Shown one piece after another: positions 1 to 9,294 of a DNA stretch of 64,000 bases. The notes under the pieces were generated by a model that was given only the letters and a program-made list of their open reading frames with translations, did not search any database and was not told the origin of the DNA. Origin of the DNA: DAITPV01 sp050692555 (GTDB taxonomy: Bacteria > Actinomycetota > UBA4738 > CALAEC01); contig JBOGVS010000005.1 in assembly GCA_050692555.1 (NCBI GenBank), positions 1-64,000 on the forward strand, written 5' to 3'. Position numbers and translations under genes: made by a program. How positions within the stretch are numbered: the stretch's first letter is position 1; each line of letters starts with the position of its first letter.

Positions 1-60
1 CTGCAGACCACCCCTGGCGAGATAACGGGCCGGCTGGCTTTGGCCCTCCGAGCCCCCCTA

Positions 61-124
61 CGCGGGCATTTTCCGTGAGGCAACGAACTAGCCGTTCGCG
101 GGCATCTTGACATGAGGCAACTAG
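61..124. repeat. Imperfect tandem direct repeat, two copies
   Basis: Two similar units begin with CGCGGGCAT at 61 and 97, each followed by a TGAGGCAAC core and CTAG (61-91 and 97-124). The period is 36 bp. The repeat lies upstream of the promoter of the first phosphatase gene. It could be a regulator binding site or the end of an upstream element cut by the window edge. Confidence 0.4.
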
Positions 125-131
125 GGGAGCT

Positions 132-161
132 TTGGCGGCCCTCTGCGGGCCCGGGTACACT
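132..161 (+). promoter_or_regulatory. Promoter of the 170 phosphatase gene, leaderless
   Basis: TTGGCG at 132-137 and TACACT at 156-161 are separated by 18 bp. The GTG start at 170 follows the -10 box after 8 nt with no ribosome-binding site, so transcription probably begins at or next to the start codon. Confidence 0.5.
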
Positions 162-169
162 GGCCCGCC

Positions 170-1825
170 GTGATCCGCCGGTCCCCTTTCGTTCTGTTGG
201 TCGTGCTCGCCGTGGCCTGTTCCAGCGACCCCCAGCCAAGAGCCATCGAGTCCCCACAGACCGGCCCCACACAACAGCCCACTCCCGGTCCGACGGCCAC
301 GATCCCTCAGGCCTCCGGCCCGTTCGCTCGCATCGCCTGTGACCTTCCACCAGAGGAGATCCAGCGCGTGTGGGCCGGCTACAACCCCGTCCGCTCCGGG
401 GACATCCAGTTCGTCCCCGACGAACCCAACTACGTGGGGAACTTCGCCTCTCACTCCGGCCCGTGGGCCTATCTCCAGGACGTTCCGATGTTCCTGTACG
501 GCCCCGGCCACGTCCCTGCCGTGGGAAAGGTCAGCCGTCCCGTGACCATGGCCGACCTGGCTCCCACACTGGCCCAGCACGTCGGGTTCCCGTTCGACGC
601 CCCGGACGGGGAGTCACTCCGGGAAGCCGTCGACCCGGCCGCCGCTCCTCCCAAGCTGATCCTCACGATCGTGTGGGACGGCGGGGGCCGGGACGTCCTG
701 GACGCCTATCCCAAGGGCTGGCCCACCGTGAAGGGGCTCATCCCCGATGGGGCGTGGTACGACGACGCTACCGTGGGGTCGTCGCCCTCGGTGACCCCGG
801 CCATCCACAGCACCCTGGGAACCGGAGCGTTCCCCAGGACCCACGGGATCGTGGACCTCCGGTTCCGGGTCGAGGGCCGGGTCGAGCCCTCGGCGTTCGA
901 GCGAGCCACGCTGATGATCGGCCCCTCGATGGCCGACCTCTACGACGTCGCCCAGGGGAACCAGCCGGTGATCGGGATGGTGGGAGCCGAGGGAACCCTG
1001 GGGATGATCGGACACGGGGCGCTGTGGGAAGGCGGCGACCGGGACATCGCCGCCGGGCAGCGCGCCGGGGAGTGGGGACTGGCCGACACCAACCTCCAGA
1101 ACTACGAGTTCCCGCGTTACGTCACCCGGCTCCCCGGCCTCGACGAGGCCATCCGGGAGTCCGATGGCGAGGACGGAACCCTGGACGGGTTGTGGATGGG
1201 GGATGTGGACCTCAGCGTCCCCGACGCCCGGACGCTGACCCCCGGCTACGCGAAGTACCAGACCGGCGTGATCCGGGAGATCATCCGGCGCGAGGGGTTC
1301 GGCGCCGACGACGTCCCCGACCTGCTGTTCGTGAACTACAAGCAGATCGACAAGGTGGGCCACAAGTACAGCTTCCCCAGCCCCCAGATGGAGCGGGTGG
1401 TGCGGTCCAGCGACCAGGCGTTCAGTGACCTGATCGACATCCTCGATCGAGAGGTCGGAGAGGACCAGTGGGTCATGGCCCTGACCGCCGACCACGGCTC
1501 CACGCCCAACCCCGAGACCACCGGGGCCATCATCGTCGACAACTTCGAGCTGAACCGGGACCTCCTGGCGGAGTTCGACGGGGACGGGGACGATCGGCCG
1601 GTGATCCAGAGCCTCCGGGTGACCCAGGCGTGGGTGGACCTCGAGGAGCTCGAAGCGAACGGGTTCACCATCGACGACATGGGCCGGTACCTCATGGACT
1701 ACACGCATGCCGAGAACACGGTGGACCCCTCGGCGGTGTCGGCGGGCCGGGGGGGCGTGAAGCTGTTCGCCGCGGCCTTCCCCGGGGACGTGCTGGAGAC
1801 CGACCTCCCGTGCATCCGACGGTGA
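170..1825 (+). CDS. Alkaline phosphatase superfamily lipoprotein, permuted (copy 1)
   Basis: The 551-residue product begins with a hydrophobic signal ending in a lipobox-like AVAC, so it is probably an outer-face lipoprotein. Superfamily metal and nucleophile positions are visible: H95 (SHSGPW), D170 (WDGGG), T209 (PSVT), D394 and H398 (DKVGH), D441-H442 (ADHG). The segment from GYNPVRSGDI through VPMFLYGPG to DLAPTL, which closes the fold in PafA-like phosphatases, lies at residues about 70-150, before the first metal Asp. This indicates circular permutation. A phosphomonoesterase or phosphodiesterase role outside the membrane is inferred; the substrate is unknown. The membrane protein gene starts 4 nt after the stop, so the two are probably co-transcribed. 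The GTG at 170 is chosen because it gives a complete signal peptide. Confidence 0.85.
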   Translation: MIRRSPFVLLVVLAVACSSDPQPRAIESPQTGPTQQPTPGPTATIPQASGPFARIACDLPPEEIQRVWAGYNPVRSGDIQFVPDEPNYVGNFASHSGPWAYLQDVPMFLYGPGHVPAVGKVSRPVTMADLAPTLAQHVGFPFDAPDGESLREAVDPAAAPPKLILTIVWDGGGRDVLDAYPKGWPTVKGLIPDGAWYDDATVGSSPSVTPAIHSTLGTGAFPRTHGIVDLRFRVEGRVEPSAFERATLMIGPSMADLYDVAQGNQPVIGMVGAEGTLGMIGHGALWEGGDRDIAAGQRAGEWGLADTNLQNYEFPRYVTRLPGLDEAIRESDGEDGTLDGLWMGDVDLSVPDARTLTPGYAKYQTGVIREIIRREGFGADDVPDLLFVNYKQIDKVGHKYSFPSPQMERVVRSSDQAFSDLIDILDREVGEDQWVMALTADHGSTPNPETTGAIIVDNFELNRDLLAEFDGDGDDRPVIQSLRVTQAWVDLEELEANGFTIDDMGRYLMDYTHAENTVDPSAVSAGRGGVKLFAAAFPGDVLETDLPCIRR

Positions 1826-1829
1826 ACTG

Positions 1830-4800
1830 GTGACCGAGCGGATCCGGACCGAGGACCGGACGCCATCCCCTCCACCCGGGACCGACCGCCGGTCCCCCAC
1901 CGCCGGGGAACGCCTGGCCCGCCTGGCGGCACGACCCTGGGTCATCCTCGCGGTGCTGGGGATCGTGATCCTGGCCATGAGCTTGCAGTTCATCACCGAC
2001 GCATCCCGGGCCGTCCCCGCCTTCGACACCGCGTTCTACCAGTGGCGGGTGGAGTACCTCCTCGAGGAGGACCCCGGCAGCCTGATCGAGCTTCGCGGTG
2101 CGGTGGGCGCGCTGGCCGGCGGGTACCGGATCGCCGAGCCGGTCACCGGGGCGCTCATGCGCACGGTGGGGGGCGTGGCCCCCGGCGTGCCCACGATCGT
2201 GCTGTCGATCGTGTTCCGAGTCCTGGCCGCGGCGGGGATGGCCGCCTTCGCGTGGAAGCATCGGCGGAACCTCCTGCTGTTCTACCTCACGCTGGTGTCG
2301 ATCCCGGCGTTGTTCTTCCTCCAGCGGTTCTTCGGCTACATGGACAACTTCATGACGCTGGCCATGATCGCCGCCGTGCTCCTGCTGATGGACCGGATGG
2401 CCACCAGCTGGGGGGCCAGGATCGGCGTGACCATCCTCCTGTTCCTCGCGGGCATGAGCCACCCGACAACGCTGGTGATCTTTCTGATGTCGATGGGCGC
2501 GGTGGCCGTCTATCGGGTCCTCCGGCAGCGCTCGCTGCTCGCCACGCTGCGGTCCGAGGGGATGATCGTGGCCACCGGGACGGTGGCGGTGGTGCTCACC
2601 GCAGCGTTCTGGCTGGGCGGGCTGTGGGGCCCGACCTCCTCGTTCAGTGACGCGGCCGTCCCTCCGCCGGAGGACGTGGCGTTCTTCGTGGATCGGTCGA
2701 TCGGCGTGCTCAAGAACCTGGAGCCGTTGTTCCCGTTCCTGGTGCTGTTCCCGCTGATGGCCGTCGGCCTGGGGCACCTGGTGGTCAAGGTGGTGCGCGA
2801 ACGAGAGTGGTTCGCCGTGATCACCGTGGCCTGGACGGTTCCGCTCCTGGGGATGCTGGGATTCGTGGTCGGGGCCGCGTATCCGTACTTCCGGTTCTTC
2901 AACGCCACGCTGGCTCCCCTGCTCCTGGCCACGCTGGCGCTGACCCTTCTGATCCTGTGGCCGCTCAAGCTGCGGGGCACCGGCGGACGGATCCTCTCCG
3001 GAGCGGCGGTGGTGGCCGTGGCCCTGATCGTCGGGGTGTGGTGGCAGCGAGGCCTGTCGGCCTGGAACACCAATCCCACCTGGCTGACCCCGGAGATCCG
3101 GGAGACCATGGCAGCGGCCAGCGCGTACCTGGACGCCGAGCCCCAGGACCGCCGGGCGCTGTTCGTCACCGACGCCCAGCCCGGGGACATCGTGCCGTAC
3201 GGTCAGTACAAGGAGCACGCGAACGCGATCCACGCGGGGCTTGACGGCGACCAGATCGCCGACACCACCCTGTTCTTCGGCCGGATCGAGGACCTCGAGG
3301 GCGGCCGGCCATCCACCTCCTCCGATCAGCCGTACAACGACATCTCGGCCGACACGTCGGAAGACGTGATTCCGCTGCTCGACCGGGAGGCCGGCAACGT
3401 CGTGGTGTTCATACCGGCGGTGTTCAACGAGCACTCCACGAACGCGGAGTTCCTGGCCTCGTGCCAGGAGTGTGTGCCGCTTGGGGAGAGCGGCCTGGTG
3501 GTGGTGCCTGACGTGAGCGGCACCGAGGCGGCCGACGGGGCGGTGGCGGCCGCGAACCAGGCGGCGGAGGACGCCCGGGCCTTCGCGTCCGATCCCCCGG
3601 GCCCACTGGAGAACCTTGGGGGCTCGTCGGTGGCAGCGGTTCGGCTGGGGATCCTGTTCCTCTTGCCGGGGTGGCTGTTCTACCGGCGGCTCGACCGCCG
3701 GTCGTGGCCGGAGGCCGTGGCCCTGGTCCCCCTGTTGGGGATCGCCTCGACCACCGCCATCGGGGTAGTCCTGGTGGCCATCCTCCGGACGCCGTTCACC
3801 CCGGTGCTCGGGTGGGCCACCGTGGCCATCGCGGTGATCCTAGCCCTGTTCTGGCGGCTACCGGAGGGACTCCGGCGGCGGCGCGACGTACTGTTCGCCG
3901 CACCCGCGCGGATCATCGACGACACCGCGGAGCTGTTCCGGAACCGAGACTTCTCCTCGCTGATGTTCGCCCAGTGGCTGGCCCAGGCCGCCGACGGTCT
4001 GGTCGGCGTGGCTCTGGCCAAGGAGATCACCTTCGGCGGGCAGGCGGGGTTCAACCTCGATCTGGAGGCCGCTCGGTCCCCGCGAGACGCGCTGCTGATC
4101 GTGCTGCTGACGTTCCTCCCCTACACCCTGTTCAGCCCCTTCGTGGGGGTGCTGATCGACCGGTGGAACCGCCGGCGGATACTGATCGCGGCCAACGGGC
4201 TCCGGGTGGTGGTCCTGGGGCTGATCGCGGCGGTGGGCATCACGGCCTTCGGAGACGCGGCCCTGTACGTCTCCTTCCTTCTGATCCTGGCCGGCACCCG
4301 CCTGGTGCTGGCCATCAGGGGAGCGGGGATGCCGACGGCCCTCGGAGAGCAGCGGCTGATCCAGGGGAACTCGATCTCCCAGGCCGGAAGCGCGATCTTC
4401 CAGATCGGGGGCGCGGGCGTGGCCCTGGTGGGCTCGGCGTTCCTGTCGTCACGCCTGCTCGTGGTGGGCGGGGTGATCGTGTACGCCCTGGCCACGGCGG
4501 CTGCCTTCCGGGTCCGCCGCCTGGGAACGGTGACCGAAGGGGTGCCGGTGCGCCAGGAGCTCGGGCGCCTGGTGGGGGACGTGGTGGAGGGCATCCGAGA
4601 GGTCGGACGGAGGGCCATGGCCGGGCTGGCGCTGGCCTCGTTTCTCACGGTCCGGACGGTGCTGACCTTCGTCACGCTGGCCACGGTGTTCGTCTCCCGG
4701 GAGTTCATCGCCACCGAGGGAACGGTAACCACTGCGATCCCCGCCGCGGCGGGAGCCCTGGGGGCGGCGGTGGGGTTCGTGGTGGCCCAGTTCGTCAAGG

Positions 4801-5207
4801 ACCGGGTCCCCCCCGCACGCATCGTGGTGGGGGCGCTGCTGGTGGGGGCCGCCGGGATGCTGGCGTTCGGCGGGATCATCAACCTGCTGGGCATCTCGGT
4901 GCTGGCGTTCTCCGTGGGGCTGTCGTTCTTCCTGGGGAAGATCGGCGTCGACACCATGATGCAGCAGGCCCTGGCAGACACCTACCGGGGCCGAGGGTTC
5001 AGCCTCCAGGACATCGCCTACAACCTCTCCTGGGTGATCCCCGCGGTGGTGCTGTTCGTGTTCCTGTCCCGGGACACCGCCCGAATCCTCCTGGTGGTGG
5101 CGGGTCTGGTGTTCCTGGCCATCGCGGTGGGCATCGCCCTGTGGGCCCGCCGGATCGGGCCCCGAGCGGAAAAGGTTACGGGTACGGGACCCGCACCGCG
5201 GACGTGA
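1830..5207 (+). CDS. Giant membrane protein with C-terminal MFS transporter domain
   Basis: This 1125-residue protein is far longer than a usual MFS carrier (about 400). Residues 1-420 contain many hydrophobic segments, with a first TM near 30-50, and resemble polytopic glycosyltransferase-like membrane proteins without a clear catalytic motif. Residues about 425-590 form a soluble domain, several TM segments follow, and from about residue 700 (FRNRDFSSLMFAQWLAQ) the sequence is MFS-like, including a cytoplasmic-loop-like DRWNRRR near 775. It starts with GTG 4 nt after the phosphatase stop. An export or flippase role in envelope building is inferred from context only. Its 3' end overlaps the convergent phosphatase by 32 bp. 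MFS identity is fairly sure; the N-terminal half is not assigned. Confidence 0.8.
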   Translation: MTERIRTEDRTPSPPPGTDRRSPTAGERLARLAARPWVILAVLGIVILAMSLQFITDASRAVPAFDTAFYQWRVEYLLEEDPGSLIELRGAVGALAGGYRIAEPVTGALMRTVGGVAPGVPTIVLSIVFRVLAAAGMAAFAWKHRRNLLLFYLTLVSIPALFFLQRFFGYMDNFMTLAMIAAVLLLMDRMATSWGARIGVTILLFLAGMSHPTTLVIFLMSMGAVAVYRVLRQRSLLATLRSEGMIVATGTVAVVLTAAFWLGGLWGPTSSFSDAAVPPPEDVAFFVDRSIGVLKNLEPLFPFLVLFPLMAVGLGHLVVKVVREREWFAVITVAWTVPLLGMLGFVVGAAYPYFRFFNATLAPLLLATLALTLLILWPLKLRGTGGRILSGAAVVAVALIVGVWWQRGLSAWNTNPTWLTPEIRETMAAASAYLDAEPQDRRALFVTDAQPGDIVPYGQYKEHANAIHAGLDGDQIADTTLFFGRIEDLEGGRPSTSSDQPYNDISADTSEDVIPLLDREAGNVVVFIPAVFNEHSTNAEFLASCQECVPLGESGLVVVPDVSGTEAADGAVAAANQAAEDARAFASDPPGPLENLGGSSVAAVRLGILFLLPGWLFYRRLDRRSWPEAVALVPLLGIASTTAIGVVLVAILRTPFTPVLGWATVAIAVILALFWRLPEGLRRRRDVLFAAPARIIDDTAELFRNRDFSSLMFAQWLAQAADGLVGVALAKEITFGGQAGFNLDLEAARSPRDALLIVLLTFLPYTLFSPFVGVLIDRWNRRRILIAANGLRVVVLGLIAAVGITAFGDAALYVSFLLILAGTRLVLAIRGAGMPTALGEQRLIQGNSISQAGSAIFQIGGAGVALVGSAFLSSRLLVVGGVIVYALATAAAFRVRRLGTVTEGVPVRQELGRLVGDVVEGIREVGRRAMAGLALASFLTVRTVLTFVTLATVFVSREFIATEGTVTTAIPAAAGALGAAVGFVVAQFVKDRVPPARIVVGALLVGAAGMLAFGGIINLLGISVLAFSVGLSFFLGKIGVDTMMQQALADTYRGRGFSLQDIAYNLSWVIPAVVLFVFLSRDTARILLVVAGLVFLAIAVGIALWARRIGPRAEKVTGTGPAPRT

Positions 5208-6894
5208 GGTCGCCCTCCGGGTAGTCGCCCGTCCCCGCGGCCTCCACGTCCCCATCCGTCAGGCTGCCGATGAACGGCCCCGGCAGCGCGGCCGCGAACA
5301 CCCGCTCCTGGAGCGCCGCTTCGGGGATCGTCGACCGGTCGACGTCGGCGGGCAGCCCGTCTCCGTAGCGATAGTCGCCCACGTATCGGGCCACGTCGTC
5401 GACGGTGATCCCGGCCTCCTCCATCCGGGCCCCGTCCAGGAACATCCCCGAGGGAGTGACCGTCTGCACGATGTCCGTGCCGAAGTACTCCTCGACGTTG
5501 CGACTCAGCACGTCGGGATGGATTCGCAGGCCTCCGGTGGTCTCCGGCTTCGGGGTCTGGCCGTGGTCGGCGGTGAACGCCATCACCCACCGTCCCCGCC
5601 CGACCTTGCGGTCCAGCGCTGCCACCAGCCGGCGGAGGACCTGATCCTGGGCCCGAAGCACCTCCTCTTCTTCGGGGGCCACCATGTTCCACAGGTGCCC
5701 GCCGAAGTCGGTGGGCTTCAGCTCCACGCTCAGCAGGTCCGTGATCCCGTCGGTGCCCAGGGGCTCGTTCTCCACCAGCTGGACCAGCACGTCCCCCTGG
5801 TACCGAACGAACGCCGGGGTGGCCGGCACAACCGCGGGGTCGGCCAGGTCGTAGCCGTGCCACGCCCCGTCGATGGCGCCGTCATCGGTGTCCAGCTCGG
5901 TGAGGTGCTGATGGAGCGCCGCCTCGTCGGGGATGTGATCCGGCAGCTCGTAGAACTCCTCGTTGACGAAGAGCTCGCCGATCCCCGGCTCCCGTGCCCA
6001 CAGGACGGCCACGTCCCGGTCACCGCCCGGCGATCGAGTGCCCCGGCTCATCATCCCCAGGTGCCATGACTCGTAACCGATCATCCCCACCCACGGGCGA
6101 TTGCCCTGCCTCCGATCCCACACATCCCCGAAGGTGGGCGAGCGAAGCAACCGAGGGTCGGTCTCCTCGTCGAAGAACACGTCGCCGACCGACCCATCGG
6201 GCAGCCGTCCGTTGATCTCGGCGATCCCGTGGGTACGGGGATAGGTCCCGGTACCCATGTTGGCGTGGATAGCCGAGGTCACCGACGGAGCCGAGCCGAT
6301 CGTGGCGTTGGTGTACGTGGTCCCCCGATCCAGCAGGCCCCGGAGCTCCGGCCAGGCATTCGGCCACTGCTCCAGGAGGTTCCACCCTCCGCCGTCGTAG
6401 GCCACCAGCACGACGACCCGCGGTGCATCCTGGGCCGGCAGCAACGCCTCGTGGAGGGGCTCGCCGTCGGGCGCATCGAACTCGGTTTCCACCAGCCGGG
6501 CGAACGTGGGAGCCAGGTCGGCGATGTCCACCGGGCGGTCGACTCGCAGGCCCTCCCGCACGAACCCGGGACCGTACAGGGAGATGGGCACCCGCTGGTG
6601 GTAGTCCCAGGGAGTGGGATGGGTGGTGCGCGGGTCCGCGAGGTCGGTGCCCAGTCCCTCCCCGCTCCACCGGACCACCACGTTGGAGGGCGCGGGAACG
6701 AAGGCCACGTCGGTGGACATGTCCGGACGGTACCCGCGACGGAGGTGCTCGAGCACGTCGCCGCCCAGAGCGCCGGCCATCTCCTCCACGGTCCGCGATC
6801 CCGGTGGAGGTTCCGGCGGTGGCCCGGGCCCTTCCTCGGTGCACGCGGACGCCAGCACGATGAGCGTGGCGGCCAGGATCAAGGGCCGGGTCAC
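5176..6894 (-). CDS. Alkaline phosphatase superfamily lipoprotein, permuted (copy 2)
   Basis: Starting at the GTG at 6894 gives 572 residues with a signal ending in LASAC and a Pro/Glu-rich linker. Catalytic positions match copy 1: H92 (THPTPW), D167 (YDGGG), T206 (PSVT), D396 and H400 (DFGGH), D443-H444 (ADHG). The block VPISLYGPGF...DIADLAPTFARL precedes the first metal Asp, the reverse of the usual order in the superfamily. The start is supported by TACGAT ending 8 nt upstream. A longer open frame continues upstream but has no signal peptide and runs through the divergent gene. It is a predicted periplasm-like or surface phosphohydrolase of unknown substrate and is divergent from the pseudo-enzyme copy. 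Confidence 0.85.
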   Translation of the reverse strand: MTRPLILAATLIVLASACTEEGPGPPPEPPPGSRTVEEMAGALGGDVLEHLRRGYRPDMSTDVAFVPAPSNVVVRWSGEGLGTDLADPRTTHPTPWDYHQRVPISLYGPGFVREGLRVDRPVDIADLAPTFARLVETEFDAPDGEPLHEALLPAQDAPRVVVLVAYDGGGWNLLEQWPNAWPELRGLLDRGTTYTNATIGSAPSVTSAIHANMGTGTYPRTHGIAEINGRLPDGSVGDVFFDEETDPRLLRSPTFGDVWDRRQGNRPWVGMIGYESWHLGMMSRGTRSPGGDRDVAVLWAREPGIGELFVNEEFYELPDHIPDEAALHQHLTELDTDDGAIDGAWHGYDLADPAVVPATPAFVRYQGDVLVQLVENEPLGTDGITDLLSVELKPTDFGGHLWNMVAPEEEEVLRAQDQVLRRLVAALDRKVGRGRWVMAFTADHGQTPKPETTGGLRIHPDVLSRNVEEYFGTDIVQTVTPSGMFLDGARMEEAGITVDDVARYVGDYRYGDGLPADVDRSTIPEAALQERVFAAALPGPFIGSLTDGDVEAAGTGDYPEGDLTSAVRVPYP

Positions 6895-6902
6895 GGGCCG
6901 CG

Positions 6903-6908
6903 ATCGTA
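6903..6908 (-). promoter_or_regulatory. -10 box of the 6894 phosphatase gene
   Basis: On the minus strand TACGAT ends 8 nt before the GTG start, and no ribosome-binding site is present. No good -35 box is visible. The spacing matches the leaderless pattern seen repeatedly in this window. Confidence 0.4.
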
Positions 6909-6942
6909 CACAACTCCGCCGAGCGGCTGGGATGATGTCGCG

Positions 6943-8259
6943 GTGGACCGCCGCCTCATGGTGGTGCTCGTCGTCGTGCTGGCCGTGGGAGTTCCCGCGG
7001 CCGTCCTTCGGGCGCTGTGCGTGGGACGGTCGTGCCGGGAGACCACGGCTCCGCAGACATCTATCCCCTACTGCTCCCTCCCCGGGGAGGTTCGCACCCT
7101 GATCGCGGCGGGCTTCCGGGACGGGAGATCCCCCAACGTCCTGGCCGTGGCCGGCGAGCGAGGGGTTCGCGGGAGCACGGAGCTGCCCCAGGCGGGCTGG
7201 CCGTCGCTCGGGGCCGCGGACGAAGGGACCGTTCCCCTGGTGTTCGCCGGGGCCGGGATCTCCACGGGGGCCACGATCCCTTCCGGAACCACGCTGGACG
7301 CCGTGGCCCCCACGGTGGCGGAGATCATCGGCCTCCGTCGCCCCCACCCCGGGGTCCGATCGGGCACGGCCCTAGCCGGGGTGGCCGGAGGCGACCGACC
7401 CCGACTGGTGCTGATGGTGGCGTGGAAGGCCGTCGGCACTGCCGAGCTGCAGGACGCCCCGGACTCCTGGCCGGCGCTGGATGGTCTCCTGGACCGAGGG
7501 GTGGGAACCCTGGAAGCGGATCCCGGGTCCCTTCCGCCGGATCCTGCGGCCATCCTGACCTCGATCGGCACCGGAGGCCTTCCCCGCGATCACGGCATCA
7601 CCGGGACGCTGATCCGCAACGAGCAGGGTGCCGTGGTGGAGGCGTGGGGCCCGGACGCCCCCTTCTCGGTGATCGCCGCGCTCGGGGACGACCTCGACGA
7701 TCGCCTGGGCCAGGATCCCAGGGTGGGGGTCGTGGGGAGCCGCCCGGCCGACCGGGGCCTGGTCGGGGGCGACTGGTACGTGGAGCACGATCGGGACGAC
7801 GCGGTGTTCGCCGGGACCACGGCGGAGCAGACCGCTGCCGCCACTGGGCTGCTGGCCTCGGGCTACGGCGAGGACGAAGTCCCCGACCTCCTGGCGGTGG
7901 CTCTCGACGGCCGCATCAAGGAGATGGACACCGCGCTCGGAGAGATTGTCCGTGCGGCGGAGCGGGCCACCAACGGCCGGGTAGTCGTGGTGGCCACGGC
8001 CACGGGCTCACTCCAGGTCGCGGCCGACTCCATCCCCGCGACGGTCGCGGAGCGGGATGCCGAGCGCCGGCTGGGGGTCGATGCGGTGGAGGCCACCGCG
8101 GTGGGCGGGATGTTCCTCGACCAGCAGGTGCTGACGTCCTCGGGACTCACGGTCGATCGGGTGGGGGCCGCGTTCCGCGAGCTGCGAGGTGCCGATGGAT
8201 CGCCGGTGTTCGCGGACGTGTTCCCGGCCATCGCGGTCACCTTCGCCCGGTACTGCTGA
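6943..8259 (+). CDS. Catalytically dead paralogue of the permuted phosphatases
   Basis: The GTG at 6943 gives 438 residues beginning with one hydrophobic segment (membrane anchor or signal). The fold landmarks of the neighbours are kept in the same order: VPLVFAGAGI and AVAPTVAEIIGL, then VLMVAWK, then a TGGLPRDHGI block. All catalytic residues are gone: the metal Asp of YDGGG is K162 (AWKAVG), the nucleophile Thr is P201, the DxxxH pair is absent, ADHG reads TATG, and the N-terminal metal His is missing. It is about 130 residues shorter than the active copies. The frame is intact and uses the same codon style, so it looks like a maintained pseudo-enzyme (regulator, partner or binding protein) and not a decayed gene. 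Confidence 0.75.
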   Translation: MDRRLMVVLVVVLAVGVPAAVLRALCVGRSCRETTAPQTSIPYCSLPGEVRTLIAAGFRDGRSPNVLAVAGERGVRGSTELPQAGWPSLGAADEGTVPLVFAGAGISTGATIPSGTTLDAVAPTVAEIIGLRRPHPGVRSGTALAGVAGGDRPRLVLMVAWKAVGTAELQDAPDSWPALDGLLDRGVGTLEADPGSLPPDPAAILTSIGTGGLPRDHGITGTLIRNEQGAVVEAWGPDAPFSVIAALGDDLDDRLGQDPRVGVVGSRPADRGLVGGDWYVEHDRDDAVFAGTTAEQTAAATGLLASGYGEDEVPDLLAVALDGRIKEMDTALGEIVRAAERATNGRVVVVATATGSLQVAADSIPATVAERDAERRLGVDAVEATAVGGMFLDQQVLTSSGLTVDRVGAAFRELRGADGSPVFADVFPAIAVTFARYC

Positions 8260-8283
8260 CCCTGTGGGACACTGACGAACCGG

Positions 8284-9294
8284 ATGGCTCGGACCCTGGC
8301 CCCCACGGCCCCCTCGCTCCGCACCAACGACACCAGCTGGCGCACCGGCCTGCTCGTGTTGGCTGCGCTGGCCATTCTGGGCCTGGGTCTCCGGATCTCG
8401 GGCGCCCAGGGGATCGCGGCCATCCAGAACTTCCTCCTGGTGTTCGGGTCGCTGCTGGTCGAGGCGCTCCCGTTCATCGTCCTGGGAGCCGCCGTCTCGG
8501 CCCTGATCGAGGTGTTCATCCCTGCCAGCGTGTTCGCCCGTCTGGCCCGCCTGCCCCAGGCCGTGCAGATGCCCGCCGCGGGGATGGGAGGGTTCGCCTT
8601 CCCGGTGTGCGAGTGCGGGTCGGTGCCGGTGGCCCGGCGGCTGGTGGCCAAGGGACTGGCTCCCGCCGCCGCGGTCACGTTCATGCTGGCGGCTCCGATC
8701 CTCAACCCCGTGGTCCTGGCCGCCACGTTCATCGCGTACCGAGGGCGGGACGTCCTTGTCCCCATGGTGGTGGGGCGAGCCTTCCTGGGCCTGGCGGTGG
8801 CCATGGCGGTGGGGTGGATCGTGGCCACCAAGAGCCGCACCGAGCTGCTGCGGGCTCCCGCCGACGATCACCACGATGAGCACGCCGACGAGGGGAAGTG
8901 GCCTCGGTACTTCGGCCAGCTGGCTTCGGACTTCACCATGCTGGCCAAGTACCTAGTGATCGGCGGAGCGGTGGCCAGTGCCCTTCAGACGTTCCTGCCT
9001 CAGGACGTGATCGGGCGGGTGGCCGGGACGCCGGTGCTCGACATCCTGGCCATGATGGTCCTGGCCGCGATGCTCTCGCTGTGTTCGGAGTCTGACGCCT
9101 TCGTGGCGGCGTCGTTCGTGCAGTTCGGGCCGGCGGCCCAGCTGGGCTTCCTGGTCGCCGGACCGATGATCGATGCCAAGCTCGGCGCCCTGTACGCGGG
9201 AACGTTCAGCAGGGGGTTCGTCCGGACCGTGGCGGTGGCCGTGTTCGCGGTGACCCTGGCGGGCTGCCTGTGGATCCAGGTGCTGTTCGGATGA
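8284..9294 (+). CDS. YraQ-type (UPF0718/ArsP_1) permease
   Basis: This 336-residue polytopic membrane protein carries the family hallmark CECGSVPVARRL (C109, C111) and AAPILNPV in the following helix. About eight TM segments are visible, with a His/Asp-rich cytoplasmic loop near residue 200 (DDHHDEHADE) that may bind metal. YraQ permeases are predicted transporters; some relatives move arsenic compounds or metals, but the substrate here cannot be read from sequence. Its stop overlaps the ATG of the TIGR03943 partner (ATGA), so the two are translationally coupled, as is common for this pair. Confidence 0.88.
   Translation: MARTLAPTAPSLRTNDTSWRTGLLVLAALAILGLGLRISGAQGIAAIQNFLLVFGSLLVEALPFIVLGAAVSALIEVFIPASVFARLARLPQAVQMPAAGMGGFAFPVCECGSVPVARRLVAKGLAPAAAVTFMLAAPILNPVVLAATFIAYRGRDVLVPMVVGRAFLGLAVAMAVGWIVATKSRTELLRAPADDHHDEHADEGKWPRYFGQLASDFTMLAKYLVIGGAVASALQTFLPQDVIGRVAGTPVLDILAMMVLAAMLSLCSESDAFVAASFVQFGPAAQLGFLVAGPMIDAKLGALYAGTFSRGFVRTVAVAVFAVTLAGCLWIQVLFG

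Noticed and set aside
107..112. TTGACA as -35 of the first gene
   Set aside because: It is 43 bp from the TACACT box; TTGGCG at 132 has the right spacing.
6894..7347. Longer start for phosphatase copy 2
   Set aside because: It would erase the signal peptide start and runs through the first 400 bases of the divergent gene.
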